From NCBI GenBank assembly GCA_038228295.1, contig JBBRPH010000010.1:42628-106627 (forward strand): a DNA stretch of 64,000 bases. Reading direction: 5' to 3'. Made by a program: the position numbers and the translations under genes. The notes under the pieces are model-generated. The model was not told the origin of the DNA. It did not search any database and worked only from the letters and a program-made list of their open reading frames with translations. Every line of letters begins with the position of its first letter. Positions within the stretch are counted from its first letter, which is position 1. The DNA is from JAICKM01 sp038228295 (GTDB lineage: Bacteria; Chloroflexota; Chloroflexia; QHBQ01; JAICKM01). Shown piece after piece: positions 16,104 to 24,600 of the stretch.

Positions 16104-18089
16104 TCACGGAATCGCGGTGACGGCAATCCAGGCTATATCTAGCGCACCGGGGAAAGTGGGCAGCGTCAGGCGTAACGAGTCCAGCGGGAAGCGGATCGCT
16201 GACGCGGGCACATAGGTCCAGTACACGCGCCAGTCCCCGCTGGCGTCGAGGGCCAGCGGGCGCGTGGCCGGGATGGGGGCGGCGGGGGCATCCCACGTCC
16301 AGGCGGCCGGGCGGGGCAGGCCGCCGGCGGGACTACGCAGGCATAGCGCAAGGCGCAGCCGTTGAGCTATATGCCCATCCAGCGCTAGAGGCGGCGCGGC
16401 GAGTTGCGCCGGACCACCCGGCAAGACCAACTGGGCAAACGCGCTGCCGCCCGGCGGCGGCTTGGCCCCGCCCGCCGGCCGGCAAGTGAGTGTCGCGCCG
16501 CTAACAGTCCAGCCGCGCAGGACGGCTGGATTGCAGGCGCGGTAGTCCCACACCTTGCCGGTGCTCGGAGGTACTGCGCCGATGGTAATACCGGTTAGTT
16601 CGTCCACGCTGTAAAGCTGGGTGGCGGGGTCGAAGGTCAGGCCGAGATTGTAGATGCCTGCCTGCTTGCCGGGGCCGAGCGGGATCAACAGCGCTGCTGG
16701 GTCAAGCTGCGGTACGGCGCCGGCGCGGGCGGGTTGCCCAACAAAAACCGTCAGCGCCTCGCCCAGCCCATTCAAGAACACATAACTGCCGTGATAGATC
16801 TGCGGTAGGTTTGCCACGTTGACCTGCACCCGGCGACCCGGCAGCGGCTGGATCAGCGCCCTGAGTTCGCCTGTCAGGTACTCGGTTTGGCGCGAGCTCT
16901 GCTGCCAGGGCTGCAATTGTATCCAGGTGAGCGGCGTAATCAGCAGCACCAGCGCGAGGCTGCCTCTCCCGCCCCAGCGTGCCCAGTTGTGCGCTCCCAG
17001 CGCCGTCACGATCAGGCTCGCCGCTGCGACGCAGCCACCCATGAGCGATAGATAGAGCAGCCGACTACCTGCACTCTCTGGATTGGTCGGCAGCACCAGG
17101 TTCAGCACCGGCACCAGGAACACTCCACCCCAAACAGCCGCCAGGGCCAGAATGCGCCGACAGGCCCAGCCCCAGCGCGCCAATCCCACCACCAGCGCCA
17201 CGCTCACAATGGCACCGACCACTTGTACTAGCGGCAGGGGAGCCGCGCTGCGGTTTAGCGGGTTGAGCAGTTGCAAGCCCGCGCTGACCAGATTCTGCCA
17301 CCAAAAGTTCTGGATGTCGGTACGCGTATCCACATAGCCGCCGATACGCCCGGAGAATGCTAGGCGAAACAGCACAAACCCCGCCGTCAGCGCGGCGAAC
17401 GGCAGCACCGGCCCTACGAGTCGGCGCAAGCGCGCCCGTCCTGTGCCGGTAGGCGGGTGAGGATCGTCCATAGCCCAGGCAACCGCAAGGAGCAAGGCGG
17501 GCAGCGGCAGCACTGTCTCTTTCATTAATAAGGCGAGGGCATAAGCCGCTAGTCCCGCTATGTATAGCCGCCGTCCGCCCTCTCGTTGCCAGGCGGCGAA
17601 CGCCCACACCGCTGCCAGGGCACCTACGCCGGCCCACATATCCCATTGCGCCGATAACCAAGCCACCGGCTCTGTTGACAAAGGCCAGACGGCGAACAAC
17701 AACCCGGCTAGCCAACCCTGCCGTCCATCACCACTAATCGCGGTAGCGGCGCGGCCCAGCAACCAGGCCACGGTCGCGTGCAGGATCAGGCTCAGCACAT
17801 GGTAGGGTAGGGCTTGGGTGCCAAACAGTGCCGTCCCCAGGTTCCAGGTGATACTGGTGCTGAGGGGCCGGTAGAACAAGCTGCCTGGCCCGCCCAGCAA
17901 GAACGGCTGCGGCCAGGGCTGACGGCTGTTGGCGAGTAGGAGGCCGAAATCGTCGCTAATAAACCAGAGCCACAACACCGGCAGCCAGGCGATCATCGCC
18001 GCTGTCGGTACTGCTGCCCATGTCCAGCCTGACACCTCCTGCGCGCGTTCGGCATTCTTCACGACGCTACCACGCAGCCACGCAGCCAC
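16104..18089 (-). CDS. GT-C family integral membrane glycosyltransferase-like protein
   Basis: A 661-residue protein with about ten to twelve membrane segments in the first 400 residues and a long external C-terminal beta-rich part. After the first membrane helix comes FISDDFGLLL, the DD motif of GT-C enzymes, followed by FYRPLSTSITWNLG and PYHVLSLILHA. A lipid-linked sugar donor is expected. The ATG at 18089 lies in a short tandem repeat, so the first 10-20 residues may be an artefact; an AGGAGG at codons 17-19 has no good in-frame start after it. The acceptor is unknown. Confidence 0.78.
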   Translation of the reverse strand: MAAWLRGSVVKNAERAQEVSGWTWAAVPTAAMIAWLPVLWLWFISDDFGLLLANSRQPWPQPFLLGGPGSLFYRPLSTSITWNLGTALFGTQALPYHVLSLILHATVAWLLGRAATAISGDGRQGWLAGLLFAVWPLSTEPVAWLSAQWDMWAGVGALAAVWAFAAWQREGGRRLYIAGLAAYALALLMKETVLPLPALLLAVAWAMDDPHPPTGTGRARLRRLVGPVLPFAALTAGFVLFRLAFSGRIGGYVDTRTDIQNFWWQNLVSAGLQLLNPLNRSAAPLPLVQVVGAIVSVALVVGLARWGWACRRILALAAVWGGVFLVPVLNLVLPTNPESAGSRLLYLSLMGGCVAAASLIVTALGAHNWARWGGRGSLALVLLITPLTWIQLQPWQQSSRQTEYLTGELRALIQPLPGRRVQVNVANLPQIYHGSYVFLNGLGEALTVFVGQPARAGAVPQLDPAALLIPLGPGKQAGIYNLGLTFDPATQLYSVDELTGITIGAVPPSTGKVWDYRACNPAVLRGWTVSGATLTCRPAGGAKPPPGGSAFAQLVLPGGPAQLAAPPLALDGHIAQRLRLALCLRSPAGGLPRPAAWTWDAPAAPIPATRPLALDASGDWRVYWTYVPASAIRFPLDSLRLTLPTFPGALDIAWIAVTAIP

Positions 18090-18100
18090 AGAGCGGGACG
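18066..18100. repeat. Short tandem repeat, unit CCACGCAG (8 bp)
   Basis: Two perfect CCACGCAG units and a variant CCACAGAG overlap the annotated start of the membrane protein; an inverted relative (CTCCGTGGCTGCG) occurs at about 18175-18187. Confidence 0.6.
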
Positions 18101-18284
18101 AGAGTTTATGCGAGGAGTGAAGGTCCGTTTAATAGTCGGTACCGGCCGGCAAAGATCTAACAATTATTGCGTTCTCCGTGGCTGCGTTTGGTGCACTGAT
18201 CTCTTCGCGCTATCTTACTCAAGAAAGGCTCTGCTGTGCAACTGCAATTGCGGGGCTGCTTACAGTGTGTCGGCATAAGGGCGC

Positions 18285-18525
18285 TATAATGGCGGCACCG
18301 GTCCGCGCTAGGTGGTGCCGCTTGTTTACATAATTAGCGATTGGGTAAACTTCACGCCCCCCGCCGGCTAGCGCGACGGGGGGCGTGCTGTGCGTCGGCA
18401 CGGTGATTTGTGAGGAACCGCGTAGCACAGCGGAAGCGCGCCTGACCGCTGCGGCGGGCAAACTCTACGGTCCTGCCACCACCACCTACCTGATCCTGCG
18501 GCCCGCTGTTTGACAAGCGCTGCTG
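18285..18525 (+). ncRNA. Candidate structured RNA upstream of fabG (family unknown)
   Basis: A TATAAT at 18285-18290 is followed by about 230 bp rich in perfect stems and without a convincing gene: GCGGCACC/GGTGCCGC (about 18292-18321), GTTTAC/GTAAAC, and an 11-bp CACGCCCCCCG/CGGGGGGCGTG hairpin. I tested it by eye against SRP RNA, RNase P RNA, tmRNA and riboswitch cores and found no match. It could be a small RNA, a long leader of fabG or only folded non-coding DNA. Confidence 0.35.
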
Positions 18526-18595
18526 CCTGTGATAAGATCCGATGGCCCGCTGCATGGCGGTCGGCTGAGGTGTAGAGCGCAGGAGAGGAGTCGCA

Positions 18596-19345
18596 GTGGC
18601 AGATTTACAGGGGCGCGTGGCGCTCGTAACCGGGGCGGGGCGCGGGATTGGGCGGGCGGCGGCGTTGCGGCTGGCCGCTGACGGGGCCACCGTGGCCGTC
18701 AACTATAATGCCGGCGCCGCGCCTGCCGCCGAAGTGGTCAGTATAATTGAAGCGGCCGGCGGCCAAGCCCTAGCGATCCAGGCCGATGTGAGCGATTCGG
18801 CGCAGGTGGACGCAATGGTCGCCCGTGTGACTAAAGAGTTAGGCGGGTTGCACATCCTGGTCAGTAACGCCGGTATCACCCGCGATAACTTGCTGATGCG
18901 GATGAGCCAGGCCGAATGGGACGATGTGCTGAACACCAACCTGCGTGCCACCTATTTCCTAGTCAAAGCCATCAGCCGCCAGATGGTGCGCCAGCGCTAC
19001 GGGCGCATCATAGCGATCTCGTCGGTAGTCGGGTTGACCGGCAACGTCGGCCAAGCGAATTACGCGGCGGCCAAAGCAGGATTGATCGCCTTCATCAAAA
19101 GCGTGGCGAGTGAATTTGCGGCACGCAATATCACCGCTAACGCGATCGCGCCCGGCTTCATCGAGACCGATATTACTGCGGGCCTGTCTGACGAGGTGAA
19201 GAAGGCCATTCTGGGTCGCATCCCGTTGGAACGCTACGGGCGGCCCGACGAAGTAGCTCATGCCATTGCGTTTTTAGCCAGCGATGCCGCATCCTACATT
19301 ACCGGCCAAGTATTGAACGTAGACGGTGGCATGGTGATGTTTTAG
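18596..19345 (+). CDS. fabG: 3-oxoacyl-[acyl-carrier-protein] reductase FabG
   Basis: A 249-residue short-chain dehydrogenase. NADPH-binding TGAGRGIG, structural NAG, and the Ser-Tyr-Lys catalytic set in ISSVVGLTG and NYAAAKAG are all present; the end (ITGQVLNVDGGMVMF) matches FabG. It reduces beta-ketoacyl-ACP in type II fatty acid synthesis. GTG start at 18596 is fixed by AGGAGAGGAG at 18581-18590. Two ketosynthase copies follow, 13 bp and 1.35 kb downstream; no acyl carrier protein gene lies between, unlike the common fabG-acpP-fabF order. Confidence 0.95.
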   Translation: MADLQGRVALVTGAGRGIGRAAALRLAADGATVAVNYNAGAAPAAEVVSIIEAAGGQALAIQADVSDSAQVDAMVARVTKELGGLHILVSNAGITRDNLLMRMSQAEWDDVLNTNLRATYFLVKAISRQMVRQRYGRIIAISSVVGLTGNVGQANYAAAKAGLIAFIKSVASEFAARNITANAIAPGFIETDITAGLSDEVKKAILGRIPLERYGRPDEVAHAIAFLASDAASYITGQVLNVDGGMVMF

Positions 19346-19358
19346 CGAGAAGAGACCT

Positions 19359-20597
19359 ATGCGTAGAGTCGTCCTAACCGGTTTGGGAGCCGTGACCCCG
19401 GTGGGCAACACAGTTCCGACGATGTGGAATGCACTAACGGCCGGGCGTTCCGGTGTAGCGCGTATCAGCCTGTTCGATCCCAGTCCGTTTGAGGTGCAGA
19501 TTGGGGGTGAGATCAAAGACTTCGACGACTCAATTATCCCGCCTAAAGAGGCGCGGCACATGGATCGTAGCGTGCAGTTTGCGGTGGTAGCCGGACACGA
19601 AGCGCTGCGTGACGCGGAGTATCGGATTACCGCCGAGAATGCAGCGCGCACGGGTATCATCGTCGGCACGGCAGCCGGTGGGTTGAACACGATCCTAGCC
19701 CAATAAAAACTGCTGGAAGAGCGCGGGCCGCGTCGCGTCAGCCCCTTCTTCCTGGCGAATATGCTGCCCGACAGTGCGACCGGCCACTTGGCAATCACGT
19801 TCGGTGCCCGCGGCCCCAATATGGCGATTGCCTCGGCCTGCGCGACCGGCGCACACGCCATCGGGGAAGCCTGGGAGACGATCCGCCGGGGCGATGCCGA
19901 TGCAGTGCTGGCCGGCGGCACCGACGCAGTAATTGTGCCGCTAGTGCTGGCCGGCTTCAACGTCATGCGCGCGCTGGCCCACGCCGCCGACCCAACCCAG
20001 GCGTGCAAACCGTTTGATGCAGAGCGCAACGGCTTTGTGCTAGCTGAAGGTTGCGGCTTGGCCTTGCTGGAAGACCTCGAAGCGGCCCAGCGGCGTGGCG
20101 CACGTATCTACGCCGAAGTGGTCGGCTATGGTTCCAGCAACGATGCTTACGACATGGCCGGCCAATCGGAGACAGCGGAGGCCGGGGCAACGATGCTGCG
20201 GATGGCGTTGCACAAGGCCGGTATCACCCCCGATACGGTAGACTTTGTGTGCGCGCACGGTACCGGTACGCCAATCAACGACCGCGTGGAGACACTGGCG
20301 CTCAAGCAAGTGTTTGGCGCGCACGCGCCCAAGTTGTCTGTTTCTTCCTTCAAGTCCATGACCGGCCACATGATGGGCGCGTCTGGCGCGCTGGGCGTGC
20401 TGGTTAGTGTTCTAGCGATCCGCGATAGCTGTATCCCACCGACGATCAACTATCACACGCCCGATCCGGCCTGTGATCTGGACTACACGCCGAATACCGC
20501 TCGTAACCGCGCCGTCCGGGTCGCCGTCAGTAACGCGGTGGGTCTCGGTGGTCACAATGCTTGCTTGGTGGTGCGGCAATACGATGGGGCGTGCTGA
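19359..20597 (+). pseudogene. fabF: fabF copy 1, interrupted by one in-frame TAA
   Basis: A full-length FabF-type ketosynthase frame (412 codons) with a TAA at 19704-19706, codon 116, in the motif just before LLEERGPRRVSPFF. The frame is otherwise unbroken, and the catalytic Cys (SACATG, codon 161), His (CAHGTGT), Lys (SFKSMTGH) and second His are kept. One change from CAA (or AAA/GAA) would restore it. Either a very recent pseudogene, an error in the assembly, or stop readthrough. A downstream restart at ATG 19761 would lack the N-terminal third. The stop codon of the frame lies in a GTGCTGA repeat. Confidence 0.85.
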
Positions 20598-20680
20598 GTG
20601 CTGAACTACGGTTAGTAGCACGTGTAGAGGTAGATGCGGGCACTAGCCGGCACGCACTACACGCAAAACGCAGCACTCTA
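20591..20680. repeat. Heptad repeats between the two fabF copies
   Basis: GTGCTGA twice at the end of fabF copy 1, whose TGA stop is part of the unit. A rough inverted counterpart (CGCACTA CACGCAA AACGCAG CACTCTA) lies near 20651-20680. Confidence 0.6.
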
Positions 20681-20697
20681 CTCTGAAGGGATGGGGA

Positions 20698-21957
20698 ATG
20701 TATACAGACGCACACCGGGTGGTGGTGACCGGTCTGGGGGCGATTACGCCGATTGGCCTAAGCGCGCCCGAATATTGGCGCAACCTCTGCGCCGGAATGT
20801 CGGGCGCAGGACCGATCCGGGCCTTCGACGTGAAGGACTATCCCATCAGAATCGCCTGTGAAGTCAAAGACTTTGATCCGGTCCAATACATGGAGGCCCG
20901 CGACGTGCGCCGCACCAGTCGCTTCGCCCATTTTGCTGTGGCGGCGGCCGCACAGGCATTAGCCGATGCCCACTTCACGATCAGCGACGCGAATGCCGAT
21001 ATGGTGGGTGTGGCCTTCAACACCGGCGCAGGTGGCCTCGTGGACATGGCTAACGAAGTGTTGCTGATGGAACGCAAAGGCATGAACCGTGTTAGTCCGT
21101 TTTTTGTGCCGTCTATGATCCCGAATATGGCATCCGGCCAGGTGTCGCTACAATTCGGGGCCAAAGGCCCGGTGCTGACCTCTGTCGCTGCGTGCGCCAG
21201 CAGTGTTTATGCCTTTATTGACGGCTTCCACCTGATCGGACGCGGCGAGTGCGACGTGGTAATCGCCGGCGGCACTGAGGCGACCATGACCCCCATCTCC
21301 ATCGCTGGGCTGGGCAATATGCAAGCCCTGTCGCGCAATACCACGCGCGCGCCGCAGGCGGTCAGCCGGCCGTTCGACCGGGAACGCGACGGTTTTGTGC
21401 TAGGCGAAGGCGGCGGCGCGGTGATTCTCGAATCATTGGCCCACGCCCAGGCACGCGGCGCATACATCTATGCCGAGGTATTGGGAGGGGCACAAACCGG
21501 CGATGCTTACCACATCACTGCCCCCGCACCGGGCGGCGTAGGTGCGGCGCTGGCGATGAGTCGGGCGCTGCAATACGCCGGACTGCCGCCGACTGCGGTG
21601 GATTATGTAGCGGCGCACGGCACCAGCACTCCACTGAACGATGTGGCTGAGACGCGGGCTATCCATCGCACGTTCGGCGACCATGCCGCCAAACTGGCGA
21701 TCAGCTCCAATAAATCTATGATCGGGCATTTGTTGGGCGGTGCCGGCGTGATGTCGGCTATCGCCGCTATCCTGGCCCTCCGCGATCAGATCGCTCCGCC
21801 GACGATCAACTATGATACACCCGACCCGGAGTGCGACCTCGATTATGTACCTAATAACGCCCGCCCAATGCCGATCCAGGTCGCGATGATCAACGGCTTC
21901 GGCTTCGGCGGCCAGAACGGGGTTGCCCTGTTCCGCCGCTTCCCCACCGGTGGCTGA
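20698..21957 (+). CDS. fabF: Beta-ketoacyl-ACP synthase II (FabF), intact copy
   Basis: A 419-residue ketosynthase with the Cys-His-His triad: C166 in AACASSVY, AAHGTSTPLND and SNKSMIGHLLGGAG. It extends acyl chains by condensing malonyl-ACP. It is about half identical by eye to the broken copy before it, so this is an old tandem pair rather than a fresh duplication. The pair recalls KS-alpha/KS-beta arrangements, but both retain the active cysteine. This copy can supply the FabF function if copy 1 is dead. Confidence 0.95.
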   Translation: MYTDAHRVVVTGLGAITPIGLSAPEYWRNLCAGMSGAGPIRAFDVKDYPIRIACEVKDFDPVQYMEARDVRRTSRFAHFAVAAAAQALADAHFTISDANADMVGVAFNTGAGGLVDMANEVLLMERKGMNRVSPFFVPSMIPNMASGQVSLQFGAKGPVLTSVAACASSVYAFIDGFHLIGRGECDVVIAGGTEATMTPISIAGLGNMQALSRNTTRAPQAVSRPFDRERDGFVLGEGGGAVILESLAHAQARGAYIYAEVLGGAQTGDAYHITAPAPGGVGAALAMSRALQYAGLPPTAVDYVAAHGTSTPLNDVAETRAIHRTFGDHAAKLAISSNKSMIGHLLGGAGVMSAIAAILALRDQIAPPTINYDTPDPECDLDYVPNNARPMPIQVAMINGFGFGGQNGVALFRRFPTGG

Positions 21958-22354
21958 TACCCCCGGCCCGGTCGAAACCGGCGTAAGCATCCTGCTGGCA
22001 AGTGCCGACCCGCAGGTGGTAGCCGCCGCGACACCGGTGTTGCAGGCGGCAGGCTACCGCCTCCAGGTCGTCGGCACCGGCCCCGAAGTGTTGCATTATG
22101 TGGACGATCAGGCCGTAGATCTCTACCTGATCGACCCTGATCTGCCGGGCATCAGTGGGCTACGCGTTGCCCGCCACTTGCGTGCCGGTTACGGCATCCC
22201 ACGCGCCCATATTATCGTCCTTTACCCCGCTGTTGCGCCGCTGGACTATCCCGTGGAGTTTCAGGCGCAGGATATTCTGATCACGCCTTTCACCGGCGTG
22301 GAACTGATCCTTTGTGTGATGCGGCACCTGACGGAGGATGGGAGGAGTGATTAG
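21950..22354 (+). CDS. Degenerate response-regulator receiver domain protein
   Basis: A 134-residue single receiver-like domain. The GTG at 21950 overlaps the end of fabF by 8 bp. A phosphorylation-type Asp sits in DLYLIDPDLPGISG, but the acidic pair at the N-terminus is reduced (ILLASADPQ) and the conserved Lys before the C-terminal PF is Thr (ILITPF). Without that Lys normal phospho-activation is doubtful. It is probably a pseudo-receiver used for protein contacts, co-translated with a fatty-acid gene, which is unusual. Confidence 0.75.
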   Translation: MADTPGPVETGVSILLASADPQVVAAATPVLQAAGYRLQVVGTGPEVLHYVDDQAVDLYLIDPDLPGISGLRVARHLRAGYGIPRAHIIVLYPAVAPLDYPVEFQAQDILITPFTGVELILCVMRHLTEDGRSD

Positions 22355-22357
22355 TCT

Positions 22358-23071
22358 TCAGCCTAGTGATTCATCTTCTTCGTGCAGCCGGTCGCGCAGC
22401 GCTTCGGCCACCACTAGTGGATCGGTCAGCAAGCGGAAGTGGCTGCCGGGCAGTTCCAGTATCGGCCACCCTAATGCCCGCGCGCGTGCTGCTGCTGGGG
22501 TATACGCTGGGCTGAATTGCATATAGGCGCACGGTGCATCGGGCCAACCGGCAAATACCGGGATTGGCTCCTCGTAGACGGCTAGGGGTAGGAGTTCGGC
22601 CACAAAGCGCCGCCGTAGATCCGAATCGGGGATTGCTGCGGCGAGATCCGCTGCGGTCCAGATGGGCAACAAGCCCGCCGTATCCGCCGCACCGCGAAAC
22701 TCAATTGCTGCAGCAGGGTCTTCGGCGGCGAACAGATCGAGGCGGCTGCGCCCATCCACCGGCAAATCGGAGTCTACAAACACATAACCGGCTACAGGGC
22801 GACCCAGCGCCGCACGCACCGCCGGCAGCAACACGCCCGCCCCACTATGGCTCACCAGCGTCGGTGCGCTAACCCCATAGCCCGCTGCCTGGACGGCCGC
22901 AACCACCGCCGTCACATGGCCGACCCAGTAGGGCGGCTCCAGTGACGGGACACGTAACGACGGCACTACCACGCGCTCACCGCGTCGTCGCAACTCAGTC
23001 GCCACCGGCTCCCATGTTAGCGGTCCCACCAGCGGGCTGTGGATCAGCACAAAAATTGGTCCAACTTCCAT
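22358..23071 (-). CDS. Alpha/beta hydrolase
   Basis: A 237-residue alpha/beta-hydrolase-fold protein. The nucleophile elbow reads VSHSGAG (SxSxG rather than GxSxG), the N-terminal strand has FVLIHSPLVG in place of the usual HG oxyanion motif, and the C-terminal His is in LPGSHFRLLTDP. AAAGGG lies before the ATG. It ends 3 bp from the converging receiver gene. Substrate unknown; the family includes esterases and thioesterases. Confidence 0.8.
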   Translation of the reverse strand: MEVGPIFVLIHSPLVGPLTWEPVATELRRRGERVVVPSLRVPSLEPPYWVGHVTAVVAAVQAAGYGVSAPTLVSHSGAGVLLPAVRAALGRPVAGYVFVDSDLPVDGRSRLDLFAAEDPAAAIEFRGAADTAGLLPIWTAADLAAAIPDSDLRRRFVAELLPLAVYEEPIPVFAGWPDAPCAYMQFSPAYTPAAARARALGWPILELPGSHFRLLTDPLVVAEALRDRLHEEDESLG

Positions 23072-23128
23072 GCCGTAGCCCTTTACAATCGTAGGGGGTA
23101 GATCATGTCCTGCATGGATTAACCGGGA

Positions 23129-24202
23129 TCAGCCGGCATGACCACGCGGAAACGGGGCTGACGTGATTGGCGGGTAGTCCAGTTGATCGGCCGTGCGGAG
23201 CCAGTCGTCGGGCACCTGCAACAGCAGCACCGGCAAGCGTGCCCAGTCCTCCATCGCGGTCAACAGACGGCGGTTGATCGAATGGCCCGTCGCTACTTCG
23301 TCGGTGTGCGCACCCGCACCGGGGGCATTATCGGCCCAAAAGCTGCGCGGCCCCAACACCGCCAGCACTGGGGTCGCCTCCACCGGTACGCCCAGCGCAT
23401 CCGCAAAACCCGCCGTTGCGACCACCGCTGCCCAATTGCGCAGGCTATCTAACAATGCCTCCCATAGCCAGCGGCGCACCGTCGTCTTGGTATTAACACA
23501 CACCAGGATCGCGCGCCGCCCGCGCTCATCGTAGCAGAGCAGATCGATTGGGTAACGTTCGCTGCCTGCCTCGTAGAGCGGATAGTGCGCTGTCAGAATC
23601 TCTTGCCCCTCGGCCGCTAGGTAGGCGCGGTTCGTAGCGATGGCGTGGGCCAGGAACGCCTCCGGTTCCTGTGGGGTGGGTGGCGGCGTGCCGGCCTGAA
23701 GCCGAAGCACTTGCTCCACCGGTAGCACGCTGAACCGTCCCCGTTCGGCTTCGCGGCTGCGGTCGAGCAGGCCGCTGAATCCATCGGGCGTTTGCAGCAT
23801 CGTGGTCAGTGCATCCTGGCGCGCTTTTTGCTGCTCCTTGCTGCTCATAGCCGTCAACTGGGCCAGGGTAAGAGTTGGTGCGGCGGCGCTACTGCGGCGA
23901 GATCGGGGAGGGGCAGCGGCCGCCGGGCGCGCCACACTAGGGATGGCTGCACGTGCACGCGGCGCGCCTGTTTCGACGGTCTGTGGCACGATGGGACCGG
24001 TGCGGCGGCGCGGCGGCGGTTCCGGCGTGCGCGGCGGCAGCGTCATGTTGCTCAAGATGCGCTGCTGGATGGCGATGTTCAGTGTCTCTTCCAGTCCATC
24101 GGCATAGCGCACCTGCATTGTGGGCGGCGTGACAGTCAGCACGGTAAACGTGCCTTTGCGGTTGGTGTAAGTTAGGCCCGGTTGGAACTCGGTTAGCGTC
24201 AC
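23129..24202 (-). CDS. Hypothetical protein with duplicated N-terminal domain and possible nuclease-like C-terminus
   Basis: A 357-residue protein with a GTG start overlapping the stop of the small gene before it (GTGA). Residues 1-60 (YTNRKGTFTVL, VRYADGLEETL, RILSNMTLPP) are a diverged copy of that small protein. A proline/arginine/alanine-rich linker follows. The C-terminal region has YPLYEAGSERYPIDLLCYDE then AILVCVNTK, which recalls the D...(x)K layout of PD-(D/E)XK folds, although the usual E-x-K is replaced. Function is not assigned. Confidence 0.65.
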   Translation of the reverse strand: MTLTEFQPGLTYTNRKGTFTVLTVTPPTMQVRYADGLEETLNIAIQQRILSNMTLPPRTPEPPPRRRTGPIVPQTVETGAPRARAAIPSVARPAAAAPPRSRRSSAAAPTLTLAQLTAMSSKEQQKARQDALTTMLQTPDGFSGLLDRSREAERGRFSVLPVEQVLRLQAGTPPPTPQEPEAFLAHAIATNRAYLAAEGQEILTAHYPLYEAGSERYPIDLLCYDERGRRAILVCVNTKTTVRRWLWEALLDSLRNWAAVVATAGFADALGVPVEATPVLAVLGPRSFWADNAPGAGAHTDEVATGHSINRRLLTAMEDWARLPVLLLQVPDDWLRTADQLDYPPITSAPFPRGHAG

Positions 24203-24432
24203 GTTTGCTTCTTCCCTCCTCGGCTGCGGGGTGGCGGCTCCGGGGTGCGCGGCGGCAACGTCATATTGCTCAAGATGCGCCGCTGGATCGTCGCATCCAA
24301 TGTCTCCTCCAAGCCGTCCTCGTAGCGCACCTGGATGGTCTTCGGCTGGATGTCCAGCACGGTGTAGGTGCCTTTGCGATTAGTGTATTGTTGCCCTTTG
24401 ACGAACTCGATGGTCTCTACGCTCTCGTACAT
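24199..24432 (-). CDS. Small protein, paralog of the adjacent gene's N-terminal domain
   Basis: A 77-residue protein: YTNRKGTYTVL, VRYEDGLEETL, RRILSNMTLPPRTPEPPPR. It shares about 50 nearly matching residues, and clear DNA similarity, with the first domain of the next gene, so the pair arose by tandem duplication. AAAGGGG precedes its ATG. The domain has a beta-rich, SH3/KOW-like look, but no family was recognised. Confidence 0.68.
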   Translation of the reverse strand: MYESVETIEFVKGQQYTNRKGTYTVLDIQPKTIQVRYEDGLEETLDATIQRRILSNMTLPPRTPEPPPRSRGGKKQT

Positions 24433-24465
24433 TCGGGAACCCCTTTCTGTGTTAGGCTACAGCCA

Positions 24466-24600
24466 ATTGCGTAAAACGTAGTGCGTAATACGTAAATGGT
24501 TAGGCACTCGCAAGTTTGTAGCGGCCGCAGTTCGTAACCGCAAATAACGCATTGCTTATCAACTTCCGGCTATCCACGCAGTACGCCACACGTTTCACGG
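24466..24600. repeat. Heptad arrays, units TGCGTAA and CACGTTT-like
   Basis: TGCGTAA, AACGTAG, TGCGTAA, TACGTAA (24468-24495) and, about 75 bp on, a roughly inverted set (CCACGCA GTACGCC ACACGTT TCACGG) that ends at the stop of the ligase gene. It fills most of the 160-bp intergenic region. Confidence 0.7.

Noticed and set aside
18400..18500. tRNA-like stretch (TAGCACAGCGGAAGCGC)
   Set aside because: Resembles a D arm, but no pairing anticodon stem or GTTC-type T arm follows; not a tRNA.
18285..18525. SRP RNA, RNase P RNA or tmRNA
   Set aside because: Missing the SRP GGAAGG-AGCAGC loop, the RNase P GAGGAAAGTCC core and the tmRNA 3' end; kept only as an unclassified candidate.
19359..21957. 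Type II polyketide KS/CLF pair
   Set aside because: Both proteins keep the active Cys, and the neighbours are fatty-acid type (fabG); no cyclases or aromatases.
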